61,849 nt of DNA from Nitrosomonadales bacterium (lineage in GTDB: Bacteria > Pseudomonadota > Gammaproteobacteria > Burkholderiales > Nitrosomonadaceae), in assembly GCA_009886095.1 (NCBI GenBank), contig VFJL01000039.1, positions 1 to 61,849 on the forward strand. The letters are read 5' to 3'. The notes under the pieces were generated by a model. The model searched no databases. It saw only the letters and a list, made by a program, of their open reading frames with translations, and had not been told where the DNA came from. Both the position numbers and the translations under genes were made by a program. Positions 50,749-59,145 of the stretch are shown in pieces (the stretch's first letter is position 1; each line of letters opens with the position of its first letter).

Positions 50749-50776
50749 GTGCAGCCTGTCTCCAGACAGACTGCAC
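50749..50776. terminator. Hairpin downstream of sbtB
   Basis: GTGCAG-C-CTGTCT and AGACAG-A-CTGCAC form a 13-pair stem with one mismatch and a two-base gap (CC) at the tip. It starts 43 bases after the sbtB stop. No U-run follows, so it could be a factor-aided terminator or an mRNA-stabilising end rather than a canonical intrinsic terminator. Confidence 0.55.
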
Positions 50777-50911
50777 TGTGGGGCTTCACCCGGCTTAAAA
50801 GCTCTAACCATGATTGGTGGACTTCGCTTGATGCCGAAAACTACTTATTAAAACGGTTATGGCTGCATGGTTGCAATGACCATGTGGCTGTTTAATCGAG
50901 AGTCGATAAGA

Positions 50912-50931
50912 AACAGAATATTGATTCTGTT
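50912..50931. promoter_or_regulatory. Candidate operator palindrome upstream of the dab operon
   Basis: AACAGAAT followed by ATTG and ATTCTGTT is a perfect inverted repeat with 8-base arms. Its size and symmetry fit binding by a dimeric regulator (LysR- or TetR-like spacing). It lies 270 bases before the first gene of the operon. Confidence 0.35.
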
Positions 50932-51201
50932 GGGTGAATTCAGACACAAGACATTGTCGTATCAAAAAAAGGAAAGGGGATGCTGGATACTTCTGGTAGC
51001 CGAATTCGCGTCGAGTGTGGCCCTGTTGCGGCCAGTATGTTGCGCGCACGACTGCTATTCTTCATCAAATTTCCCAAGGTGAACGCGGCATCCGATATGC
51101 GGATGGCGGATCTCCTGCTGATCTCCGTCCGTAAAGGAGCCTTCCTCCGGAGCGGGGATTTCCTCAGATCTCCTTTTCAAGCATAAAGGCAAACCAAAAT
51201 C

Positions 51202-52674
51202 ATGGGGATACTCAGCTTATTGCTTTGGACCCCGATTGTCGGCATTCTAGTTTTGTCTTTAACATCCGGTCAGGATGCTCGCTCGATTCGTTTCCTGGCT
51301 AACCTGTTTGCCACCCTCACATTTCTGCTAAGTTGCTGGCTGGTCATCATTTATGACCAGCAGGATAGCGCCATTCAGTTCGGTGAACAGTTTACGCTCA
51401 ACCCCAAATTAGGCAGTGCTTTTGCCCTGGGTGTTGACGGCCTGTCGATGCCCATGCTGGTGTTGGCAACGCTACTTACGTCCATTGCAATGCTCGCTTC
51501 TTTCACTATTTCAAACAGTGTTAAAAGTTTTCATATTTGTATCCTGTTGCTGGAATTCGGCATGTTAGGCGTGTTCCTGGCACAGGATTGGGCGCTGTTC
51601 TATATTTTCTGGGAATTGACCTTAATTCCATTATTTTTTCTGATTGATCGCTGGGGTGGTAAACGGCGTCACACGGCCAGTCTCAACTTTGTGCTGTACA
51701 CGATGGGCGGATCGATCTTTATGCTCATCAGCTTGCTGGCGATCGGCCACTATATGCCGGAACATGGTGGTTCATTGATGGCTTCGATGAGTGAGGCGGC
51801 GCAAAGCATGCCGCGGGACGAGCAAGTCTGGGTGCTGCTGGGGTTTTTGATCGGTTTCGGGGTCAAGATGCCGATTTTTCCGCTGCACGGTTGGCTGCCT
51901 TTGGCTCACGTTGAAGCGCCCAGCCCGGTCAGCATTCTGCTGTCTGGTATTTTGCTGAAAATGGGTTCTTATGGCCTGATACGGGCTGTGGTGATGCTGC
52001 CGGAGGCCGCGCAAATATTGCAGCCATGGCTGGTTTTTCTGGCTTTATTCGGGATGATTTACGGCGGCTTATTGGCTTGGCGGCAAAGTGATCTTAAAGC
52101 GATGGTGGCTTATTCTTCGGTCAGCCACATGGGTATTGTCTTATTGGGTATTGCAACCTTGAATGAAACGGGACTTACCGGCGCAGTCTTGCAGATGACC
52201 GCTCATGGATTGATTGCCGGCGCGATGTTTCTGCTGGTAGGGTTGCTGTACGAACGCACTCATACCCGCAACATTCAGGATTACAGCTCGCTGGTCCAAG
52301 TGATGCCGCGTTTTGCTTTGTTCATGACTTTAACCTTATTCGCGGCGATGGGCTTGCCGGGTTCGGTGGGTTTTATTGCCGAACTGCATGCCGTTATCGG
52401 CGGTTATCAACAATGGGGCAGCTTGATGGTATTTTTCAGCCTGAGCATTCTGATCAGTTCTGCCTATGCCATTCGCACTATTGGCCTGTTATTTACTGGC
52501 CCGGTAAAGCCGCAGATGCGAGAGATCGAAGATTTGCGTACCCCCGAGTTATTGGCCGCCAGTTTGCTGGTTACGGGTATTGTATTGTTTGGTCTGCTGC
52601 CTGAGCCGCTAATTGACTTGTCGTCAGCAACCCTGTCTCATATGAGCAGTTTGATCAGTCAACGTATTCAATAG
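51202..52674 (+). CDS. NuoM-like proton-channel subunit, first gene of the dab operon
   Basis: A 490 aa membrane protein of the Nuo/Mrp antiporter-like family with about 14 helices. All proton-path residues expected in NuoM are seen: Glu in FYIFWELTLIPLF, Lys in GFGVKMPIFPLHGWLP, Lys in GILLKMGSYGL and Glu in GFIAELHAVIG. It has the near-N-terminal FALGVDGLSMP typical of true NuoM. The other complex I genes are absent and the operon contains dabA, so it probably serves proton movement for CO2 hydration rather than for NADH oxidation. dabA follows after 10 bases. Confidence 0.85.
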   Translation: MGILSLLLWTPIVGILVLSLTSGQDARSIRFLANLFATLTFLLSCWLVIIYDQQDSAIQFGEQFTLNPKLGSAFALGVDGLSMPMLVLATLLTSIAMLASFTISNSVKSFHICILLLEFGMLGVFLAQDWALFYIFWELTLIPLFFLIDRWGGKRRHTASLNFVLYTMGGSIFMLISLLAIGHYMPEHGGSLMASMSEAAQSMPRDEQVWVLLGFLIGFGVKMPIFPLHGWLPLAHVEAPSPVSILLSGILLKMGSYGLIRAVVMLPEAAQILQPWLVFLALFGMIYGGLLAWRQSDLKAMVAYSSVSHMGIVLLGIATLNETGLTGAVLQMTAHGLIAGAMFLLVGLLYERTHTRNIQDYSSLVQVMPRFALFMTLTLFAAMGLPGSVGFIAELHAVIGGYQQWGSLMVFFSLSILISSAYAIRTIGLLFTGPVKPQMREIEDLRTPELLAASLLVTGIVLFGLLPEPLIDLSSATLSHMSSLISQRIQ

Positions 52675-52684
52675 GATATTGGTG

Positions 52685-55600
52685 ATGCATATAACCTCTG
52701 AACCTCTTGGCAGTCGTGAGCAGATCATCGCGGCGCTGGATCATCTGGATCATGTCCTTCCTGGACAAGGACCGATTCATGATTTCGTCCACCACAATAC
52801 CATCCATGGTTTTCAGCACCTGCCATTTGAACAGGCGCTGGCAGCATACGAAGCATTAACCGGTACCTTTGGCTATCTTCCTGAAGCACAAAACCGGGAG
52901 TTCTATCAGCAGGGACGCATTAACGACCGGGATCTGTTTGCAGCGCTTGCGCATAACCCGCAGTTACAGGCTGAGCAAATCATTTGTATAGCGAGTGACT
53001 TAACGATTACGCGCAAAAATGTTTATCGTATCGCCATGTTATTTGACTTGCAGGCCCTCACCGTCAGCCAATTGAACTGGCAGATAGAAGAACTCGACGC
53101 GCTGGGCACAGTACAAGCCGATGTGCCTGAGCAAGCCCGCAGGCGGTTGCTGGCAAACAACACCAACCAGGGTGCTGCCGTCAGGCAGTTGTGGGAAAGT
53201 GTTGCGGGTAAGCTAGGGCTGGAGCAAATTAGCCTGCACCCGGAGAATATGCTTGATTTGTCGCTGGATCAGGCTGAAGTCTGGCTGGAGAAAATTCATT
53301 CCAGTGATCCGGATAGTAGCGGTCTTACGCTGCATCAGCGCATGCGGCAACAAGCGACCGCTTCACTGGATGAGTTACTGGCTCAACTCGGTGATGGCAT
53401 CACTCTACGCGGGTTTATCCTGGCCGTGAGCGGGATCGATATTCTTTACTCCGTTCGTCCACAAATGATACGCATCTGTGCGTCTGCCTTGGATGAAGGT
53501 GTGGCGGCATGGCAACTGCCGGAACGTAGCCGCTTGGGCCTTTACGCTGCCTGGCGGGCAACAGCGCAATACGACATGAATCCCTTTCTACATGATTTGC
53601 CTGACTGGCAGCAGATCGTGGCTGAGTCTCCAGAGGATGCGGTTGATACCATTATCCAGCAACTGACCCAACTGGAGATACCACATGACAAATGGGAAGG
53701 GTATCTGCAGCGGCTGGCACTTGAATTACCAGGCTGGTCGGGATTAATCAACTGGCGGCAGCATCATCCGGAATACCATGCCGAGAACGATGCGGCACCA
53801 AAGCTGGCGGATTATCTGGCTATCCGGATGATTCTGGACAGACTTTGGCTTAATCAGGTCTGTCACGAAACCTGGAAAATAGAAGCCAAATTTAGCTCGC
53901 TGCAATTCTATTTTCGTAAGAATTTATCGGAATTCATGGTACGCAGCCAATTGTATCAGGGCGGCTTGCCGGAGTACCTGACGCATCCGGCTGAATCATT
54001 GATAGGTCGCACTGGTTCCGAACGGCACAAGCAATCCGACTGGCAGCAGCTCGCCGACCTGGTCTGGACTTGGCAGTTCAGCCCGATGGCAGAAACCAAT
54101 GCTGGAAGCTGCAGATTCAATGGAGGCTGGCGCCTATTTCGTTTATGCCAGCATCTGGGGCTCAATGCCGCACACATTCAACAATTGCAGCAAAAAGATC
54201 TACTGCAGATGCTGGCGATATTGGATGAATTTAACCTGACTGAGCGCAGCAAGGTTTGGCTCGATGCCTACGAATATCATTATCGGGAAGAATTATTTCA
54301 GGCGCTACGCGCCAATCGTAACCGTGGCCGCTGGGCCAGGCGCGATAAACGTCCTCAGGCACAAGTGGTATTCTGTATTGATGAGCGCGAAGAAAGTATT
54401 CGCCGTCATCTGGAAGAAATCAACCCCACCATTGAAACACTGGGTGCCGCCGGGTTTTTCGGTATCCCGATGAATTATAAAGGGCTGGACGACCATCACA
54501 CGACGGCGCTGTGTCCGGTGGTGGTGACGCCAGTTCATGAAGTCGACGAGATCCCGAGAAAAGGCGCTGACGGGGTGCTGCATGCACATAACAGTGGGCG
54601 CAAATTTTATAAGCGGCTCGCTTATTTGCTGAACCAGAGTCTTCGCCGCAATGTGTTGTTATCGTATGCAGCCATTGACGCACTGGCTCCATTTACTTTG
54701 GCGACACTGTTAAGCAAAACATTTCTGCCGACCTATTTTAATGCGGCCAATGCTAACCTGCGGCAGAATATCTTACGCAAAGTGCCGACTGAGTTGTTGT
54801 TCACTGCCGCAGATACTGCCGCCCCGGCAACCCCTGAGCATCCACGATTAGGCTTTACAACGACTGAACAGGCTGATCGGCTTGCCGGATTCCTGCGCAA
54901 TGCCGGCCTGGCATACGGGTTTGCGCCGATCGTTTGTTTCATGGCGCATGGTTCGACCAGTCAAAATAATCCGCACGAAGCTGCCCACGATTGTGGCGCC
55001 TGTAGCGGGCGGCGTGGCGGTCCGAATGCGCGTGTATTCGCAGCAATGGCCAACCGCCCCGAAGTACGCGCCTTGTTGGCGCAACGGGGGATCGTGATTC
55101 CTGAAGATAGCTGGTTCGTCGGTGCCGAACATGATACTTCCAGTGATGTTGTTACCTGGTACGACGTAGAAGACGTTCCGCAAAAGTTACGATCCGCTTT
55201 TGATGACTGTCAAGCATGCGTTTTGCAGGCTCGGGCGGCTTCCGCACAAGAACGTTGCCGACGCTTTTTTTCAGCTTGCAATCCGGCATCGCCAGAGGCA
55301 GCCATGCGCCATGTGACAAATCGTTCCAATGATCTGAGTCAGGTTCGTCCCGAATACGGACATGCCACTAATGCCTCAGCGGTCGTCGGTCGACGCTCCG
55401 TCACGCAGGGGATATTTCTGGATCGGCGCGCTTTTCTTATTTCCTACGATGCAACTCAGGATCCGGAAGGCAAGCTGCTCGAGAATGTTCTGCTAACGGT
55501 AGGTCCCGTCGGAGCCGGAATTAACCTGGAATACTACTTTTCCACGATTAACAACGAACGTTTTGGCTGCGGCACCAAAATCCCACACAACATCATCGGC

Positions 55601-55963
55601 TTATTCGGCGTGATGGAGGGGGCTAGCAGTGATTTACGCACCGGCCTGCCAAAACAAATGGTGGAAATCCATGAAGCGGTGCGTTTGCAGATTGTGGTTG
55701 AGGCGAAGACCTCGGTACTCGGGGAAATTTATGGCCGTCAGGAAAGTTTGCGCGAACTGATAGGTGGTGGCTGGGTGCTGTTGAGCGCGATAGACCCTGA
55801 CAGTGGCGAAATTTCTGTGTTTGAGCGTGGTGTGGGTTTCGTTCCGTGGCAAGCTGAAGTAGAGGAATTGCCGATGGTTGAGAAATCAGTGAATTGTTAT
55901 CAGGGGCTGTCGGTGCCGATATCGCCTGTGTTGATTAAGCAGCCTGAAGAGTTGGGAGTTTGA
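52685..55963 (+). CDS. dabA: DabA (DUF2309) inorganic-carbon transport subunit
   Basis: Large soluble subunit of DAB (DABs accumulate bicarbonate), 1092 aa. It has a beta-carbonic-anhydrase-like zinc site: Cys564, Asp566 and Arg568 in VVFCIDEREES, then His755 in MAHGSTSQ and Cys770 in HDCGACSGRRGG, the same Cys/Asp/His/Cys set and His-to-Cys spacing of 15 known to be needed in Halothiobacillus DabA. In DAB it is thought to hydrate CO2 in one direction, driven by ion flow through DabB. The DUF2309 N-terminal HDFVHHNTIHGFQHLPFE is intact. ATG 52685 is preferred; TTG 52679 is in frame. Longer than the ~830 aa Halothiobacillus DabA2. Confidence 0.93.
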   Translation: MHITSEPLGSREQIIAALDHLDHVLPGQGPIHDFVHHNTIHGFQHLPFEQALAAYEALTGTFGYLPEAQNREFYQQGRINDRDLFAALAHNPQLQAEQIICIASDLTITRKNVYRIAMLFDLQALTVSQLNWQIEELDALGTVQADVPEQARRRLLANNTNQGAAVRQLWESVAGKLGLEQISLHPENMLDLSLDQAEVWLEKIHSSDPDSSGLTLHQRMRQQATASLDELLAQLGDGITLRGFILAVSGIDILYSVRPQMIRICASALDEGVAAWQLPERSRLGLYAAWRATAQYDMNPFLHDLPDWQQIVAESPEDAVDTIIQQLTQLEIPHDKWEGYLQRLALELPGWSGLINWRQHHPEYHAENDAAPKLADYLAIRMILDRLWLNQVCHETWKIEAKFSSLQFYFRKNLSEFMVRSQLYQGGLPEYLTHPAESLIGRTGSERHKQSDWQQLADLVWTWQFSPMAETNAGSCRFNGGWRLFRLCQHLGLNAAHIQQLQQKDLLQMLAILDEFNLTERSKVWLDAYEYHYREELFQALRANRNRGRWARRDKRPQAQVVFCIDEREESIRRHLEEINPTIETLGAAGFFGIPMNYKGLDDHHTTALCPVVVTPVHEVDEIPRKGADGVLHAHNSGRKFYKRLAYLLNQSLRRNVLLSYAAIDALAPFTLATLLSKTFLPTYFNAANANLRQNILRKVPTELLFTAADTAAPATPEHPRLGFTTTEQADRLAGFLRNAGLAYGFAPIVCFMAHGSTSQNNPHEAAHDCGACSGRRGGPNARVFAAMANRPEVRALLAQRGIVIPEDSWFVGAEHDTSSDVVTWYDVEDVPQKLRSAFDDCQACVLQARAASAQERCRRFFSACNPASPEAAMRHVTNRSNDLSQVRPEYGHATNASAVVGRRSVTQGIFLDRRAFLISYDATQDPEGKLLENVLLTVGPVGAGINLEYYFSTINNERFGCGTKIPHNIIGLFGVMEGASSDLRTGLPKQMVEIHEAVRLQIVVEAKTSVLGEIYGRQESLRELIGGGWVLLSAIDPDSGEISVFERGVGFVPWQAEVEELPMVEKSVNCYQGLSVPISPVLIKQPEELGV

Positions 55964-55967
55964 AGCA

Positions 55968-57536
55968 ATGGATGCATTGGTTGTTCTGATCCTGTTGTTA
56001 CCATTGACCGCTGCTGCGGTGATTGGCATTGGTCATGTCTTTGGCATGTTGCGTGGCGTGGCCGATGAAGCGGTCACGGCGCGTATCGCCACTTGGGCCA
56101 TTACCTTATCGTGCTTACTGGCCCTGGCTTTGCTGGGTGCTGATTTGCTTGATAAAAACACCGGCTCGTTCAGTGCGGGGCAATGGCTAGGCAGTGATAG
56201 CCTAAGCATAAAGGTGAATTTCATCACTACGGGTTTTAATGTCGGCTTGGCAGCTCTGTTCTCACTCTTGTTGGTCATTGTCACCCGATTTTCAATCAAC
56301 TACCTGCATAAAGAACCTGGTTTCTATCGATTCTTTTTTGTCCTGAGCCTGTTTTCTTCGGCAATGTTGCTGCTGGTGTTATCGGGTAACGCCGTTGGCA
56401 CTTTTGTTGGTTGGGAAATTGCCGGGTTGTGTTCCTACCTGTTGATAGCCTTTGCCTATGACCGTCCGATCGCCGCTATCAATGCAACTCGTGTATTCGT
56501 CACTAATCGCATCGGCGATGCCGGTTTTATTCTGGGAATAGGCATCAGCTATTTCTATGCCAAGAACATCGACTGGAATGGTCTGAATGCGGTAGCAGAA
56601 CAGTTGACTACCCCTACTGCCACGGTGATCGCTATGTGTTTTGCCATAGCAGCTTTTGCAAAATCGGCACAATTGCCGTTTACCCCCTGGCTGGCGCGGG
56701 CGATGGAAGGGCCAACACCGTCGAGTGCGGTGTTTTATGGTGCGATCATGACGCATGCCGGGGTCTATCTGGTAATTCTGCTGCAGCCAATCTTTGAACG
56801 AGCGCCATTTGCAATGGGGTTGCTCGCCGTTGTGGGATTGAGCACCGCCATCTATAGCTTTGTTGTCGGGCTCACTCAAACTGACGTCAAAAGTTCGTTG
56901 TGTTTTGCCATATCCGCTCAGTTGGGTTTAATGTTTCTGGAATGTGGTCTGGGTCTGTGGCAACTGGCTAGTTGGCATCTCTGCGCTCATGCTGTTGTGC
57001 GCTGTTATCAGGTATTGACCGCCCCGTCGTTTCTGCATTATGTGCATGGCAACCCGATGAAGCCGGTTACCCGCGATATTGCTGGACTACGCTGGCTATA
57101 TACCGTATCGATCCAGCGTTTCTGGCTGGATCCGGTTACTGATAGGGCTTTGGTAAGACCTGTTCACGGGCTAGGACATGATCTGGGCTATTTTGATGAC
57201 CATATCATTGATCGCATCATGGGCACACCTGCGCGCGCAGGCCGTGCCATATCATCACTGGCGCAATTGGAAGGGAAAATACTGAGTTCCCGGCCGGATC
57301 ATGACACCGACGAATTTAGTCGTGGCAGTGGATTCGCGGGCAAAATTTTTCAATGGACAGCGGATATTTTTAACTGGTTTGAAGATCGCCTGGTATTGCG
57401 AGGCATCGGCATAGATGCAATTGACATGGGCCGCCAGCTTGGATATGCCGCCAATAAATTTGAAAAATTGATACTGAAACCCCGCTACCTGGTGGTGTTT
57501 GTATTCACAGTATTGCTGCTTGCGGCTGCAATCTGA
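55968..57536 (+). CDS. dabB: NuoL-like DabB subunit
   Basis: A 522 aa membrane partner of DabA, related to NuoL. The first eleven or so helices are conserved, with the Glu in FVGWEIAGLCSYLL, the Lys in AFAKSAQLPFTPWL and the His in YGAIMTHAGVYLV. The later NuoL helices that carry the distal Lys are missing: after HAVVRCYQVLTAPS the protein has a hydrophilic segment like the NuoL C-terminus (RFWLDPVTDRALVRP, DDHIIDRIMGTP) and a last helix. This shortened form is the DabB type. Starts 5 bases after dabA. Probably couples proton (or Na+) entry to DabA. Confidence 0.85.
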   Translation: MDALVVLILLLPLTAAAVIGIGHVFGMLRGVADEAVTARIATWAITLSCLLALALLGADLLDKNTGSFSAGQWLGSDSLSIKVNFITTGFNVGLAALFSLLLVIVTRFSINYLHKEPGFYRFFFVLSLFSSAMLLLVLSGNAVGTFVGWEIAGLCSYLLIAFAYDRPIAAINATRVFVTNRIGDAGFILGIGISYFYAKNIDWNGLNAVAEQLTTPTATVIAMCFAIAAFAKSAQLPFTPWLARAMEGPTPSSAVFYGAIMTHAGVYLVILLQPIFERAPFAMGLLAVVGLSTAIYSFVVGLTQTDVKSSLCFAISAQLGLMFLECGLGLWQLASWHLCAHAVVRCYQVLTAPSFLHYVHGNPMKPVTRDIAGLRWLYTVSIQRFWLDPVTDRALVRPVHGLGHDLGYFDDHIIDRIMGTPARAGRAISSLAQLEGKILSSRPDHDTDEFSRGSGFAGKIFQWTADIFNWFEDRLVLRGIGIDAIDMGRQLGYAANKFEKLILKPRYLVVFVFTVLLLAAAI

Positions 57537-57543
57537 GGGACTG

Positions 57544-59145
57544 ATGGCAATTACTCCTGTTATCCCCTGGTCGGAATCAGCAGCCTTTCCGTTGCTGACT
57601 ATGCTGACACTTATCCCGCTGGCAACGCTGGTTGCTATTCTATTGTCACGTTCATCGGCTGTGGCATTGCGTGTCGGTTTTGCCGGAACACTGTCGACGG
57701 TATTGCTCAGCTTCTACCTATTGAGTGTCTTCGATGCCGATCGCCCTGGCATTCAACTGGCTGAAGAAATACATAACCTTGGCTTTACTTACAGCGTGGG
57801 CGTTGATGGCGCCAATATACTGTTTATTCCGCTGACGGCCATTTTCACATTACTGACCTTGGTTTATACCTCGATTACCCGGCATGCCACAGACCGGATG
57901 TACATTGCCTGTCTGCTGGGTTATGAGGCTATCCTGATTGGTGCGTTCTCGGCGATGAACCTGATGCAGTTTTGGCTATGGTGTGTGCTGGAGCTGATCC
58001 CGGTGGTGCTGTTGACGATTCGTGGCGGAACCGGGGAAAACCGGCGCTGGGTGGTCGCATTTCTGCTGCAGCATTGGCTGAGCGGATTATTGATGACCTT
58101 GGCAGGTTTCATGTTGCTCGCTTTTGGCTTAATGAATGTAGTACCTGACGCCGAGCTGACTTTTGACTGGCTGAAATTAAAAGAAGTCAGTAACGCGCCT
58201 TTACAGTATGGGTCGTTGATTTTCTTTCTACTGTTTTTTGGTTTTGCCATCCGTATGCCGATATTCCCGTTTCACGGCTGGCTACCGGTATTGGCGGAAC
58301 AAGGCACGGTCGCCAGCGTAGCCATTTTTCTGGTGGGTTTAAAACTGGGGGTTTACGGCGCCATTCGTTTTATCCTGCCGCTGATTCCAGAGATGGCCGA
58401 ACAATGGTCCGGATTTGTGCTGACACTGGGTTTAGTCAGTATTGTTTACGGCGCGCTGCTGGCACTGATGCAAATTAATATCCGCCGCTTACTGGCCTTC
58501 GCCGTCGTCAGTCATACAGGCATGCTGGTCATCGGTATTTTCGATTTCAACAAATATGGCATGGAAGGCACCATCCTGCTCTCTATTGCTTATGGGCTGG
58601 CGACAGCAGGGATGCTGTTCAGTGTCGGTCTGATTTATGAGCGGACTCGTACTGCTTTTATTCCACGTCTGGGCGGGCTGTTTGATGCCCAGACTACTCT
58701 CGCATTTTTGTTCGTGATCTCTGCGCTGACTACTATGGTCATGCCCGGCACCCCCGGATTTGACGGCGCACATCTGCTGATTGAGGGCACTGCCTCAAGA
58801 TATGGCTGGCTGGTTGTTACGGCGATATTGCTGGGCAACCTTCTGGCCGCAGGTCTTCTGCTGCGTGCTTTTCAACAGATATTTATTGCCGCGCCTAAAC
58901 GCTTTCAGCGACCCTCCAGCGATACTCCTCAGTGGTTCATGGCGAAACGACTGATTGCGGTGGCGATCTGCTCATTACTTATCGGCACCGGCTTTTACAC
59001 GTCACCATGGGTGCATATGATAGACCAGAATGTGGTGACCTCCATGAGCGAGCTGGATGCCGTATTGGATTCCTCGCATCATGGTACGCAACAGTCTGGC
59101 ACTGTGATTGTGCCTGTCGAAGTCAAGGGCGGACACGATGAGTGA
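57544..59145 (+). CDS. Divergent NuoM-like membrane subunit
   Basis: A 533 aa antiporter-like protein, about 14 helices. The helix-5 Glu is kept (WLWCVLELIPVVLL) and the GLKLGVYGAIRF Lys as well, but the middle Lys is Arg in FAIRMPIFPFHGWLP, and the distal GFIAEL Glu region reads GTPGFDGAHLLIEG. It therefore keeps one half of the channel better than the other. ATG 57544 is used; the frame extends into dabB. The C-terminus has a His/Ser-rich hydrophilic tail (SSHHGTQQSG). It overlaps the next gene by 8 bases. Confidence 0.85.
   Translation: MAITPVIPWSESAAFPLLTMLTLIPLATLVAILLSRSSAVALRVGFAGTLSTVLLSFYLLSVFDADRPGIQLAEEIHNLGFTYSVGVDGANILFIPLTAIFTLLTLVYTSITRHATDRMYIACLLGYEAILIGAFSAMNLMQFWLWCVLELIPVVLLTIRGGTGENRRWVVAFLLQHWLSGLLMTLAGFMLLAFGLMNVVPDAELTFDWLKLKEVSNAPLQYGSLIFFLLFFGFAIRMPIFPFHGWLPVLAEQGTVASVAIFLVGLKLGVYGAIRFILPLIPEMAEQWSGFVLTLGLVSIVYGALLALMQINIRRLLAFAVVSHTGMLVIGIFDFNKYGMEGTILLSIAYGLATAGMLFSVGLIYERTRTAFIPRLGGLFDAQTTLAFLFVISALTTMVMPGTPGFDGAHLLIEGTASRYGWLVVTAILLGNLLAAGLLLRAFQQIFIAAPKRFQRPSSDTPQWFMAKRLIAVAICSLLIGTGFYTSPWVHMIDQNVVTSMSELDAVLDSSHHGTQQSGTVIVPVEVKGGHDE

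Larger units (their letters stand above)
50707..51201. promoter_or_regulatory. Gene-free region ahead of the dab operon, with several inverted repeats
   Basis: No convincing gene in these 495 bases. It has a strong hairpin just after sbtB (separate entry), the inverted repeat CATGGT-N7-ACCATG (50866-50884), the perfect palindrome AACAGAAT-ATTG-ATTCTGTT (50912-50931), and three copies of GATCTCC (from 51109, 51120 and 51167) closer to the operon. These are the best candidates for operator sites of the six-gene operon that begins at 51202; no regulator gene lies inside that operon. Confidence 0.5.

Noticed and set aside
50980-51186. A 68-codon plus-strand reading frame upstream of the dab operon
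   Set aside because: No ribosome binding site of note and a composition (Arg/Ser/Leu-rich, no pattern) like non-coding DNA; the region looks regulatory.
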